Below are positions 1-7,797 of a stretch of 23,080 nucleotides of DNA, in pieces. The DNA is from CAVZLD01 sp964522605 (GTDB lineage Bacteria; Planctomycetota; Planctomycetia; Pirellulales; Pirellulaceae). The translations under genes and the position numbers were made by a program. Under the pieces are notes generated by a model. The model had not been told where the DNA came from, ran no database searches, and saw only the letters and a list, made by a program, of their open reading frames with translations. The stretch is from NCBI GenBank assembly GCA_964522605.1, contig CAZFWV010000080.1:1-23080 (forward strand), written 5' to 3'. The first letter of the stretch is position 1, and every line of letters begins with the position of its first letter.

Positions 1-323
1 CCAGAGGGAGAGTGAAGTCCTACGGACCTCCCACCGCACTGCATGCAGACTCAAAACGTACCGACGCACTGCGTCGTGACTCTGTGCGCCGCTTCTTTAA
101 ACCGCCTCCAGGGGTCCTTGCGCTGACTCAGCTTCTCTTCCCTATTTTCGGTTGCGGCAACGCTCTGTGTTGCGCGATCGAAATGGCAAGCGTCTGGCGT
201 GGATCTTTGACTTTTTGTGAATCTTCAAAATTCATCCGTGCGCCGCGCGCGCGAATATCGGTAGTGATTTAGAGGCGGGTGACAACGGGTCGACGCATTG
301 TTGATCAGTTTGGAATCGGTACG
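1..323. other. Non-coding leader upstream of the exopolysaccharide locus
   Basis: No convincing gene is seen here. The only + ORF (12-272) has no recognisable motif or good ribosome site, and the long - strand ORF beginning near 1115 is antisense to the first glycosyltransferase. Bases 31-60 and 61-90 look like two diverged 30-bp copies, each opening with a near-identical stretch containing CGCACTGC (35-42 and 65-72); identity is clear only over the first 20 bases. The stretch probably carries the promoter of the locus. Confidence 0.5.
207..235 (+). promoter_or_regulatory. Possible sigma-70-like promoter for the first exopolysaccharide genes
   Basis: TTGACT at 207-212 matches the -35 consensus in five of six bases. 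Seventeen bases later, ATTCAT at 230-235 is a poor -10 match (three of six). A start near 243 would leave a leader of about 80 bases before the ATG at 324. The call rests on one good hexamer and position only, so it is weak. Confidence 0.2.
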
Positions 324-1577
324 ATGAAGCCAGCAGTTGTACACGAGTGGTTTGAACGCGAAGCGGGTTCGGAGCGGGTCGTTCAGCAGTTGTTGACAAC
401 GATACCGAACGCCGACGTCTTCGCCCTCGTCGATTTCATGACGGACGTTCAGCGCGAACGACTTCTTGGTCGGAAGGTGAACACTTCTTTCTTGCAGCGG
501 CTTCCGGGCTCGCGGAAGCACTTCCGGCACTATTTGCCCTTGATGCCGACTGCCGTCGAACAATTTGATCTTTCCGAATACGATCTGGTCGTGTCCTCTA
601 ATCACGCTTTCGCAAAGGGTGTGCTGACGAGGGCGGATCAGCTGCACATCAGCTACGTGCACACGCCGATTCGCTACGCGTGGGACCTGTATCACGAATA
701 CCTGAAAGAAGCCAACTTGATTCGCGGTGTTCGCAGCGCGCTTGTTCGAATCGTGATGCATTACGTTCGAATGTGGGACCGGTTGGCTGCTGACCGTGTG
801 GATGCTTTCATAGCGAACTCGCACTATGTAGCACGGCGGATCGCCAAGACGTATCGACGTGCTGCCGAGGTCATCTATCCACCCGTCGACGTCGATGCGT
901 TTGAGATGAGCGAAACGAAGGAAGAGTTCTATTTGGCAGCATCGCGCGTCGTGCCCTACAAGCGGATGGAGCTGATCGTCGAGGCGTTTGCCGCGATGCC
1001 ACAGCGACAGTTGGTCGTAATTGGGGACGGGCCAGGCTTGGATGACCTGCGAAAGAAGGCAGCGGCCAATACGCGATTGCTCGGCTACCAGCCGTTTGAA
1101 GTTCTGGCTGACCACATGCGACGAGCGCGCGCGTTTGTTTTTGCCGCGGAGGAAGACTTTGGCATCATCCCGGTGGAAGCGCAGGCTTGCGGGACTCCCG
1201 TTATTGCCTACGGTCGTGGTGGGTCACGAGAGACGGTTGTCGAGGGAGAAACGGGGCTGTTCTTTCCGCAGCAGACCGTCCAATCCTTGTGCAAAGCGGT
1301 CGATCGATTTGAACAGACAGAGCGGCAGTTCCAGGCAGACGAAATTCGGAAGCACGCCGAACAGTTTCGGCCCGAACGATTCCGCTCCCAGGTGGGTAAG
1401 TTGATTGACCGTCTTTGGGAAGGGCACCGCCGACGAATGTCGATGGGCGTTCTGGGGAGAGAACTCGATTATCGCGCGTCGGATGAATGGGATGCCGCCG
1501 AGCTTCCGATCTGGTCGAAGGGTGAGCCGTCGACCATCGCCGATTTCGAGCACGCAGGCGTAGGAGCGATGAAATGA
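324..1577 (+). CDS. GT4 family glycosyltransferase (exopolysaccharide synthesis)
   Basis: A 417-residue GT-B fold enzyme expected to transfer a nucleotide-activated sugar to the growing lipid-linked repeat unit at the cytoplasmic membrane face. The N-terminus (MKPAVVHEWF, then GSERV at 15-19) and the YVHTPIRYAWDLYHEY stretch near residues 111-126 are typical of the WbaZ/mannosyltransferase-like branch of GT4. The donor domain shows ASRVVPYKR (206-214), VIGDGP (232-237) and the E-x7-E signature in EDFGIIPVE (E277, E285). A longer reading from GTG at 279 is possible, with AGAGG just upstream, but family members begin at the ATG at 324, so that start is chosen. The stop overlaps the sulfotransferase start by 4 bp (ATGA), indicating translational coupling. 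The acceptor and sugar cannot be read from sequence; mannose is only a guess from family resemblance. Confidence 0.9.
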   Translation: MKPAVVHEWFEREAGSERVVQQLLTTIPNADVFALVDFMTDVQRERLLGRKVNTSFLQRLPGSRKHFRHYLPLMPTAVEQFDLSEYDLVVSSNHAFAKGVLTRADQLHISYVHTPIRYAWDLYHEYLKEANLIRGVRSALVRIVMHYVRMWDRLAADRVDAFIANSHYVARRIAKTYRRAAEVIYPPVDVDAFEMSETKEEFYLAASRVVPYKRMELIVEAFAAMPQRQLVVIGDGPGLDDLRKKAAANTRLLGYQPFEVLADHMRRARAFVFAAEEDFGIIPVEAQACGTPVIAYGRGGSRETVVEGETGLFFPQQTVQSLCKAVDRFEQTERQFQADEIRKHAEQFRPERFRSQVGKLIDRLWEGHRRRMSMGVLGRELDYRASDEWDAAELPIWSKGEPSTIADFEHAGVGAMK

Positions 1578-2476
1578 CCGACCTTCCGAATGTGATCTTT
1601 ATCGGTCCAGACAAGGCTGGTTCGACCTGGCTGTTTCAAGCCTTTATGCATCATCCAGATGTGTTTATCACACCGGCAAAGGACCTCTATTTTTTTGATC
1701 GTTACTACGGGCGTGGGCTTTCCTGGTACCGTCGTCAGTTCGCGGGAAGCGAAGGCCATTCGATCATCGCCGAGATCTCTCATGACTACTTGTACAGCCC
1801 ATCGGCCGCGCAACGCATGCAGGAGAATCTGCCCGACGCCCGCCTGCTGGTCTGTCTGCGAGAGCCAGTGGAGCGGACTTTTTCTGCGTATTTGCATCTG
1901 GTTAAGACCGGCATCTTCTCAGGAAGTTTTAAGGAAGCATTAGATGCCCATCCAAACCTCGTTGAACGTAGCCGTTACGCGAAGTGGCTGCTTCCCTATC
2001 TGCGCTGGTATCCGCGGAATCAGTTGTACTGTCTGATTTTTGATGAACTGCGACGCGATCCATTGCAGTTCGCCCGCGAACTCTGGCGCCAACTGGGAAT
2101 CGCCCCGATCGACGATAATCCGTTACTGCAAAGTCGTGTTCTGCCGGCAAGTCGATCACGCTCAGTCCGCCTGACCCGCTGGACGAGGAAGGTAGCACAG
2201 CTCGTCCGGGAAGCGGGTTATCCCGGCGTCGTTGGCCGCGTCAAGAACTGCCGCGCCGTACAGCGAATCTTGTACGCCAGCTATCGCGACGGACAGCGAC
2301 CGTTGCCGAAGTCCGACGAAGTTGACGAGTTGCGGCGTGTCTTCACACCGGATGTGCGGCAACTCGATCAACTTCTCGGCACCTGCTTCTGTCAGCTCTG
2401 GGGTTATGGCGAGGTAAGCGGTGAAGAGGAAACTGCGGCTTCCGGATTGGAATCTTTCGCAGACGTGACTCACTGA
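1574..2476 (+). CDS. PAPS-dependent carbohydrate sulfotransferase
   Basis: A 300-residue soluble sulfotransferase-fold protein, normal length for the family. The 5'-phosphosulfate loop is GPDKAGSTWL at residues 11-20 with the conserved Lys14; the 3'-phosphate-binding segment is LREPVERTFSAYLH at 95-108, with Arg96 and Ser104 in the expected places. The family moves sulfate from PAPS to a hydroxyl, usually of a sugar. Being coupled by a 4-bp overlap to a glycosyltransferase in an exopolysaccharide locus, its likely target is a sugar of the repeat unit, giving a sulfated polymer. Planctomycetes are rich in sulfated-polysaccharide enzymes, which fits. The acceptor position is unknown, and action on a lipid or small glycoside cannot be excluded. 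Confidence 0.88.
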   Translation: MTDLPNVIFIGPDKAGSTWLFQAFMHHPDVFITPAKDLYFFDRYYGRGLSWYRRQFAGSEGHSIIAEISHDYLYSPSAAQRMQENLPDARLLVCLREPVERTFSAYLHLVKTGIFSGSFKEALDAHPNLVERSRYAKWLLPYLRWYPRNQLYCLIFDELRRDPLQFARELWRQLGIAPIDDNPLLQSRVLPASRSRSVRLTRWTRKVAQLVREAGYPGVVGRVKNCRAVQRILYASYRDGQRPLPKSDEVDELRRVFTPDVRQLDQLLGTCFCQLWGYGEVSGEEETAASGLESFADVTH

Positions 2477-2500
2477 TCGTCTAGAGGCGGTCTCGAAACT

Positions 2501-2577
2501 GGGAGGGCGAGGCTATTGCCTATCGCCGAGCGGAAGATGCGGCATACGCCAGCTCGGCAGGAGCCTCTCGCCCTCCC
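2501..2577. repeat. Palindromic REP-like element between sulfotransferase and chain-length genes
   Basis: The arms GGGAGGGCGAGGCT (2501-2514) and AGCCTCTCGCCCTCCC (2562-2577) are inverted repeats with a 2-base insertion in the right arm. Nested inside, GCCGAGC (2525-2531) pairs with GCTCGGC (2552-2558). The whole can fold into a long branched hairpin. The right half, with its GC-rich GGCAGGAGCC core, resembles dispersed repeats I associate with planctomycete genomes, but copy number cannot be tested here. It lies in the one sizeable gap of the locus and could attenuate or terminate the first two-gene transcript. No T-tract follows, so a classical intrinsic terminator is not claimed. Confidence 0.65.
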
Positions 2578-2630
2578 GGATCTCGGTTTTGAAATCGCTT
2601 CTGGTCTGTTTCGACAAAGAGAATCCTACG

Positions 2631-4220
2631 ATGCCATTAACTCACCGGATCAACGGGTCGGTCGAACAGCGAAATGCCGGTTCTGAGATGTCCGGCGTAC
2701 TCGTATTGTCCAGTCTGATTCGACGGCGCTACCACTGGCTAGCGGCGGGGTTGATCTTCGGGTTGATGTGCGCCACGGCCTACTGTCTGCTCGCTACTCC
2801 CACCTATGAATCCTCGACGCAGATACTTGTGGTCAAGAAGCAGCCGACGCTTCCCGCCCGCAGCAGTGAAGGGCAGAGAGAATTCGAGCAGGCCGTTGGT
2901 GAGGACCTTCTGGCGACCCATATGTTGATCCTCAAGAGTCCACGCGTCGTTGAAGATGCGGTGCACCGAAACCAGTTGGATCAACGATCGTCGATCCGCG
3001 CATCGCTCGGTGAAGACGAAGATCTGGTCGATTACGTCATTGAAAACCTCCGCGTGGCACGTGGCGGTGAAGGTCAGGGGCGCTTGGCACACGTGATTAC
3101 GCTGAAGTTTCGCCATGACAGTGCCCAAGATTGCGCCGACGTGCTCCAGGCCGTTGTTGATGCCTACCGCCATTTCCTGGACACGGACTTGTCCGGCCCG
3201 GTGGATGATGCGCTGAACCTGATCCGTCAGGCGAAGGATGATGTCCAGCGGGAGCTCCATTCAACGCGGCAGGAATATCAGAGGTTTCGAGAGTCGGCGC
3301 CGTTATTCTGGAAAGGCAACGAGCGCTGGAACGTGCACCAGGCACGTCAAGAGTCGTTCGAACGAGCGCTCGCGGAGGTCCGCCTCCAGATGATTGATGC
3401 CCGAGCACGCCTCGATACGTTGGAAGCTCTCGAAGGATCGGGCGAGAAACTTTTCGACGTAATTGCCGAGGCCGACGGATTCTCTTCTGCCACCGGTCGC
3501 GACGAGTCATCGCGTGTCGATGCACCGAACTCCCTGCTGGTCGGTAGCCGGCAGCCTGGGCAGATCGAAACTGCCCGCGCCGAGTTTCAGCAACTGTTGG
3601 CTCTGAAGCTGGAAAAGCGCGAGTTGCTGGGAGATTTTGGCGCCGACCATCCCCGCGTTCTTAGCGCGCAAGAGAGCATTGATGAGTTAGAGGCGTTCCT
3701 GCGGCAGAAGCGACAGGAATTCGTGCTTGGCTACAAACAGATGCTGGAAAGCTACTTCCAGGAGTTGACACAACGCGCGGGGCGAATCGAGCAGATGCTA
3801 CAGGCGGAAGAAGACGCGGCCAAGACCTTGGTTCAAGCCGAACTGAAAGACGAGGTCTTGCGCAATGAACTCGAACGGAATCAGCGTCTGTTCGACAGCG
3901 TTGTGGCACGGCTTGACGAGATCAATCTGGCGCGAGACTACGGGGGATTTGCCACCGACACGATCGCGCCAGTTAAGCACGGTGAGAAGGTTTCACCGCT
4001 GCCCCTTTTGGCACTTCCGGTGGGGTTGTTCGTAGGGCTGGCGCTCGGCCTGTTCGCGGCTGTTCTGGCCGACTTGGCGAGTCTGCCCGCTTTCGCCGCG
4101 GAATGCGATTTCGGTCGATCCGCTGTCCAAACGTCCACGCGGAAGTGGAACTGGACACCACATCCAGAGTGCGATGATGTGCTCGCAGCAACCCAGGGGG
4201 AATCGTCATGTCCACAATGA
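2631..4220 (+). CDS. Wzz/GumC-like polysaccharide chain-length determinant, no kinase domain
   Basis: A 529-residue inner-membrane polysaccharide co-polymerase. One transmembrane helix lies near residues 37-56, after a basic RRRYHW stretch; a large periplasmic part follows with the typical THMLILKSPRVVEDAV segment and long Glu/Arg/Leu-rich coiled coils (roughly 200-430). A second helix lies near 457-480, after the family-type P-x-P region (VSPLPLLALP). It should control polymer length together with the Wzy protein downstream. The 43-residue cytoplasmic tail has no Walker motifs or Tyr cluster, so the BY-kinase half found fused in many homologues is absent. A TTG start at 2589 is possible, but ATG 2631 has a GAGA ribosome site 8 bases upstream and is preferred; ATG 2688 is a third option. 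It overlaps the next gene by 13 bp. Confidence 0.88.
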   Translation: MPLTHRINGSVEQRNAGSEMSGVLVLSSLIRRRYHWLAAGLIFGLMCATAYCLLATPTYESSTQILVVKKQPTLPARSSEGQREFEQAVGEDLLATHMLILKSPRVVEDAVHRNQLDQRSSIRASLGEDEDLVDYVIENLRVARGGEGQGRLAHVITLKFRHDSAQDCADVLQAVVDAYRHFLDTDLSGPVDDALNLIRQAKDDVQRELHSTRQEYQRFRESAPLFWKGNERWNVHQARQESFERALAEVRLQMIDARARLDTLEALEGSGEKLFDVIAEADGFSSATGRDESSRVDAPNSLLVGSRQPGQIETARAEFQQLLALKLEKRELLGDFGADHPRVLSAQESIDELEAFLRQKRQEFVLGYKQMLESYFQELTQRAGRIEQMLQAEEDAAKTLVQAELKDEVLRNELERNQRLFDSVVARLDEINLARDYGGFATDTIAPVKHGEKVSPLPLLALPVGLFVGLALGLFAAVLADLASLPAFAAECDFGRSAVQTSTRKWNWTPHPECDDVLAATQGESSCPQ

Positions 4221-5389
4221 ACCTCGGTCTTGCTGGGCCCGCCGGCAACCTGTCATCTGCGGAACTTTTCAAATCGCGTTCGACGTCGCGAGATGCGAAT
4301 GCGGCGAACCCGGGTTTCCTGCGCAGCTCTCTCACAGTTCTTACTCTGATCGTCGCGGATCTCACGAGCCTGGCCGTGTCCTTGACGTGCGCCACGTTGA
4401 TCGTTCACGCGTGTGGTTTGTCTGCTCTGTCGATTCCCTCTCATTTCGCATTAATGGCGACATGGTTGGTCAGTAACGTACTGATTGGGCTTTATCCGCG
4501 ATGCGGTGTGCATCCCGTAGTCGAACTCCGAATGCTCTGTCTGACCAACACAATTTCCCTCGTGGCAGCAGCGATGTGGATCGGTCTTGCCACGACCGAG
4601 CCGCGCAGTCTCCTTCTGCTGCTCGCAATTGTGTGGTTGCTTAACTTCCTGTTGGCACCGCTTGTTCGGGGTGCATTTCGGGCGATCGTTGGTCGGTTAC
4701 TACAGGGGCCACGTTCCATAGCAGGCGCGGGTGCCAGGATGGTCGCTCCGGCGGTTCCAGATCCGCTCAATCTCTTGTGGCCCTCGATTGAAAAGCGCGT
4801 CCTGGACCTGATCCTCGCGGTGACGGTGGGGATTCTGCTCCTGCCGTGCGTTGTCTTGATCGCCGTTGCCTCGAAAATCACTTCGCCCGGCCCTCTTTTT
4901 TATTGCCAGCGCCGGATTGGACGGGGAGGGCGGCACTTCTTTGCATGGAAATTCCGCACGATGGTCTGTGACGCGGATGACGTGCTGCAGGCATATCTCA
5001 AGTCGGACCGTGAGGCCCGAGTGGAATGGGAACAGGATCACAAACTCAAGAAGGATCCGCGCGTCACGTGGATTGGACGTTTTCTAAGGCAGACAAGTCT
5101 TGATGAGCTGCCTCAACTGTGGAACGTCGTGCGAGGTGAGATGAGTCTGGTTGGGCCTCGACCGATTGTTGATGACGAAATCCCAAAATACGGTGACGTT
5201 TTCTTGGATTACAAACGTGTCTTGCCGGGCATTACCGGATTGTGGCAGGTGTCGGGAAGAAACAACACGACGTACGACGAGAGGGTGTCCCTCGATGCCT
5301 ATTACGTTGGCAATTGGTCCGTCTGGTTAGACCTGTTCATTCTGTTTTGCACGATCCGAGTCGTGCTACTTCGTGAAGGTGCTTATTAG
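4208..5389 (+). CDS. WbaP-like undecaprenyl-phosphate sugar-1-phosphate transferase (compact form)
   Basis: The initiating enzyme: it transfers a hexose-1-phosphate from a UDP-sugar to undecaprenyl phosphate. Four hydrophobic segments (about 42-66, 80-98, 112-128, 133-152) are followed by the re-entrant helix and catalytic domain from residue 196 to the end. Visible motifs are KFRTM (248-252), the catalytic Asp299-Glu300 pair in SLDELPQLWNV, GPRP (316-319) and PGITGLWQVSGR (340-351). At 393 residues it is shorter than typical WbaP/WcaJ proteins (about 460-480), because only some 40 residues join the membrane part to the catalytic domain; the Rossmann-like middle domain is missing. A ribosome site (AGGGGGA) precedes ATG 4208. 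C-terminal resemblance favours galactose or glucose as first sugar, but specificity is inferred. Confidence 0.9.
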   Translation: MSTMNLGLAGPAGNLSSAELFKSRSTSRDANAANPGFLRSSLTVLTLIVADLTSLAVSLTCATLIVHACGLSALSIPSHFALMATWLVSNVLIGLYPRCGVHPVVELRMLCLTNTISLVAAAMWIGLATTEPRSLLLLLAIVWLLNFLLAPLVRGAFRAIVGRLLQGPRSIAGAGARMVAPAVPDPLNLLWPSIEKRVLDLILAVTVGILLLPCVVLIAVASKITSPGPLFYCQRRIGRGGRHFFAWKFRTMVCDADDVLQAYLKSDREARVEWEQDHKLKKDPRVTWIGRFLRQTSLDELPQLWNVVRGEMSLVGPRPIVDDEIPKYGDVFLDYKRVLPGITGLWQVSGRNNTTYDERVSLDAYYVGNWSVWLDLFILFCTIRVVLLREGAY

Positions 5390-5403
5390 GAAGAGATTGT
5401 TGC

Positions 5404-6780
5404 ATGCACGCAGAGAATCAATCCGATTGCGACCGTCAATTGCGCCAGCGTTTGCACCGCGGTGGAATCTGGACAGTGACTTGTCGTTCTGCCGGAATCG
5501 CTACGGTAATGGCGGTCCACATGCTGCTGGCTCGGTTTCTGACGGCAGAAGACTTCGGGGCGTTTGTGATCGCATCCAGCCTCGCCGTTTTCTTCAGTAT
5601 GTTGGCCATGTTTGGGCTCAACACCCTGCTGTGCCGCTACGTCGCGGAGAGTCTGGCAGTCGATTCTCCACGACGAGCGGCCCTTGTTATTTGTCTGTCG
5701 AGTCGCATTGGGCTCGTATCGCTGCTTCTTGCCGCGATTGCCGGTGGCGCATGTGCCCATCTAGTAGGTGAGTACGGATTCGACATGCCTCAGCTGAGTC
5801 GCGTCAGCGTCGCGGTGGCGGCGTGGATTGTCCTGCTGGCCGTAGGTCAGATGATTGCGGAGCTGTTTCGCGGCCTGCATCATCTGTTTGCTGCCTCGGC
5901 GCTGGGCGGTGTCACGGGTGGCTTGATATCGAACCTCCTTTTCCTCGGCTTGCTGACTGGGGCGGCGGCCCGAGGAACAATGAGTTTTGAAACGGCGGTC
6001 ATGCTGGTACTTCCCGCCCTGTTGGCCGCCGTGGTGCTCGGTGCCGTCAGTTTGTATTTGTTCGCATGGCCACGGGCGGATGAGGTGGAGGATTACGCGG
6101 GACACGATCTGCCGAAACTGACGCTCCGGCAGGTGCTCGGTGACGCATGGCCCATCGCCCTTGTCCAGACGGTGAGCTTCGGTGTTGCCCAATTGGACAT
6201 CTGGACGGTTGCGCGATTCGCGGGTGAGGCGGATCTGGCCTTTTACGCCGTCGCCCGACGCGTATCACTACTGGTTGCTCTGCCGTTGACGCTCGTCAGC
6301 CTGGCGATTGCCTCCTCCATCTCGGAGTTGCATGCGCGACACGACAAGCAGCGACTCGCCCGCGTCATCCGGGGTGCCGCGAACGTGAGCACGGTCATGA
6401 CGCTGCTGCTGATCGCAGGCATTTTCATCGGCGCGGAATGGATTCTGGCCATCGGGTTTGGCTCGGAATATCAAGCCGGTGCGGGTGCGTTGCGGATCTT
6501 GTGTGTCGGTCAGCTCGTTTATGTGTTGTCCGGCCCATCCGGTGTGACACTGATGATGACCGGTCACCAGCAGATTCCCCTACGTATCACCCTCGCAACG
6601 TTGCCGTTGTACGCGTTGGGCCCTTGGGTCGTCGTTCGATATGGGGGGGAGGGCATGGCCTTCGTGTCAGCCAGCTACCTTGTTCTCAACAATCTTCTCC
6701 AATGGATCGCGGTGCGCCGATCACTTGGCATTTGCACACACGCTACGCTCGTGCGGATGCCGCGAGCGCGATTTGTATGA
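5404..6780 (+). CDS. Wzx-type polysaccharide repeat-unit flippase
   Basis: A 458-residue, highly hydrophobic protein with about twelve predicted membrane helices, of normal size for the Wzx/MOP-superfamily polysaccharide exporters. The N-terminal region carries the characteristic LLARFLTAEDFGAFVIASS stretch seen after the first helix in this family. It would flip the undecaprenyl-linked repeat unit from the cytoplasmic to the periplasmic face for polymerisation by the Wzy protein two genes downstream. The start has AGGAAGAG a few bases upstream, and only 14 bp separate it from the initiating transferase, so both belong to one transcript. Wzx proteins are poorly conserved; assignment rests on topology, the N-terminal motif and operon context. 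Confidence 0.85.
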   Translation: MHAENQSDCDRQLRQRLHRGGIWTVTCRSAGIATVMAVHMLLARFLTAEDFGAFVIASSLAVFFSMLAMFGLNTLLCRYVAESLAVDSPRRAALVICLSSRIGLVSLLLAAIAGGACAHLVGEYGFDMPQLSRVSVAVAAWIVLLAVGQMIAELFRGLHHLFAASALGGVTGGLISNLLFLGLLTGAAARGTMSFETAVMLVLPALLAAVVLGAVSLYLFAWPRADEVEDYAGHDLPKLTLRQVLGDAWPIALVQTVSFGVAQLDIWTVARFAGEADLAFYAVARRVSLLVALPLTLVSLAIASSISELHARHDKQRLARVIRGAANVSTVMTLLLIAGIFIGAEWILAIGFGSEYQAGAGALRILCVGQLVYVLSGPSGVTLMMTGHQQIPLRITLATLPLYALGPWVVVRYGGEGMAFVSASYLVLNNLLQWIAVRRSLGICTHATLVRMPRARFV

Positions 6781-6804
6781 TGCGAGCATGAAAGGGTCAG
6801 AACG

Positions 6805-7797
6805 ATGAAAGCCAGCGACCTGTTGATCTGCGTTGCCTGTTTCAATAGTGAGGATACGATCATCGAGGTCGTGGAATCCCTTTTGCAGAACACGAACGCG
6901 GATATTCTCTTAATCGATGATCTGTCCGATGAACCGGTGGAGGATGTGATTCGGCGGCATTTTCGCCATCTGCCTGCTCGGATCCAGATCCAGCGGGCCG
7001 ATGAGAAAGTCTATTGCGGGGGAGCGAAGAATTTGGGAATTCGCCACGCAATTCGTGAGGCCTACGATGCGATTCTGCTGATTGACAGCGATGTGATTGT
7101 GCCAGCCGGGTTGGACTCGGCGATACGCCAGTTCTTTCGACAATCTCCTGCAGATGTTGTCGTCGCACCCGCGATTCTACCGGCAGGGACGCCATGGCAG
7201 TACACGGATACGTTGATCAACTTCTCGAAATTTCTACCGGATTGCCGCGAAGAGGTTTCCCAAAGGTCCAACCTGGCCGGTTACGCGTTCGCCCTGAACA
7301 TTCCAGTTTTCGCACAGCGTCCTTGTTATCATGAAGCCCGCTTCGGCGGTGAGGATGTCCTGTTCTTTCACCAGTTGGCGGAGCAATTCGCACTGCGGGG
7401 CTTTCCCGTGCTGAATCGCGTTCCTGTTCTCCACTTTCCTCCACGCGGTCGGCGTCAGGATGCACAAATTGCCCAGAGACGATACGGAGCGGCATTCTTC
7501 ACCCACTTCGATCGACCGCGGGAGCGCGTGTTCAAGCAATTCCCTTGGCTTCATTTTCTCACACCGCGGTGGTGGCTGATGCTTAGTCGAGTGATTCGGC
7601 GCCGGCGCTGGTCCGATCTTCGTTATGTGGCGCACGCCTGGCTGCTCGATTGGACGCGTGCACGGCACATTGTTCACCTTCTGGCAGAAGGTTATCGAGA
7701 TCCAAAAGCGTTGTCGTCTTCGCCCGATCAACCCGCAGTCACGTCCGACCTTGTTGACTGGCCCGAGTCTGGGCGTGTCGAAAGCCTGTCACCATGA
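6805..7797 (+). CDS. GT2 family glycosyltransferase
   Basis: A 330-residue inverting GT-A glycosyltransferase. The N-terminal Rossmann half begins LLICVACFNSEDTI and contains the nucleotide-binding Asp38-Asp39 (LLIDD), the DxD-type metal site IDSD at 93-96, and GGEDVLF at 181-187, matching the catalytic-base ED motif of the family. It lacks membrane helices and should work at the inner membrane on the lipid-linked intermediate using a nucleotide sugar. About 110 C-terminal residues after the catalytic core are rich in Arg and Trp and may help it bind the membrane surface. It starts 24 bp after the flippase and its stop overlaps the polymerase start by 4 bp (ATGA). Sugar specificity is unknown. 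Confidence 0.88.
   Translation: MKASDLLICVACFNSEDTIIEVVESLLQNTNADILLIDDLSDEPVEDVIRRHFRHLPARIQIQRADEKVYCGGAKNLGIRHAIREAYDAILLIDSDVIVPAGLDSAIRQFFRQSPADVVVAPAILPAGTPWQYTDTLINFSKFLPDCREEVSQRSNLAGYAFALNIPVFAQRPCYHEARFGGEDVLFFHQLAEQFALRGFPVLNRVPVLHFPPRGRRQDAQIAQRRYGAAFFTHFDRPRERVFKQFPWLHFLTPRWWLMLSRVIRRRRWSDLRYVAHAWLLDWTRARHIVHLLAEGYRDPKALSSSPDQPAVTSDLVDWPESGRVESLSP

Noticed and set aside
31..90. Two adjacent 30-bp similar units, considered as the edge of a CRISPR or tandem repeat array
   Set aside because: Only two units, with about 14 of 20 identities at the start and little similarity in the rest; no spacers or further copies.
225..1115. 296-codon - strand open frame covering most of the first glycosyltransferase gene
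   Set aside because: It is antisense to a gene with clear GT4 motifs, and its His/Arg/Gln-rich translation shows no domain; a GC-driven shadow frame.
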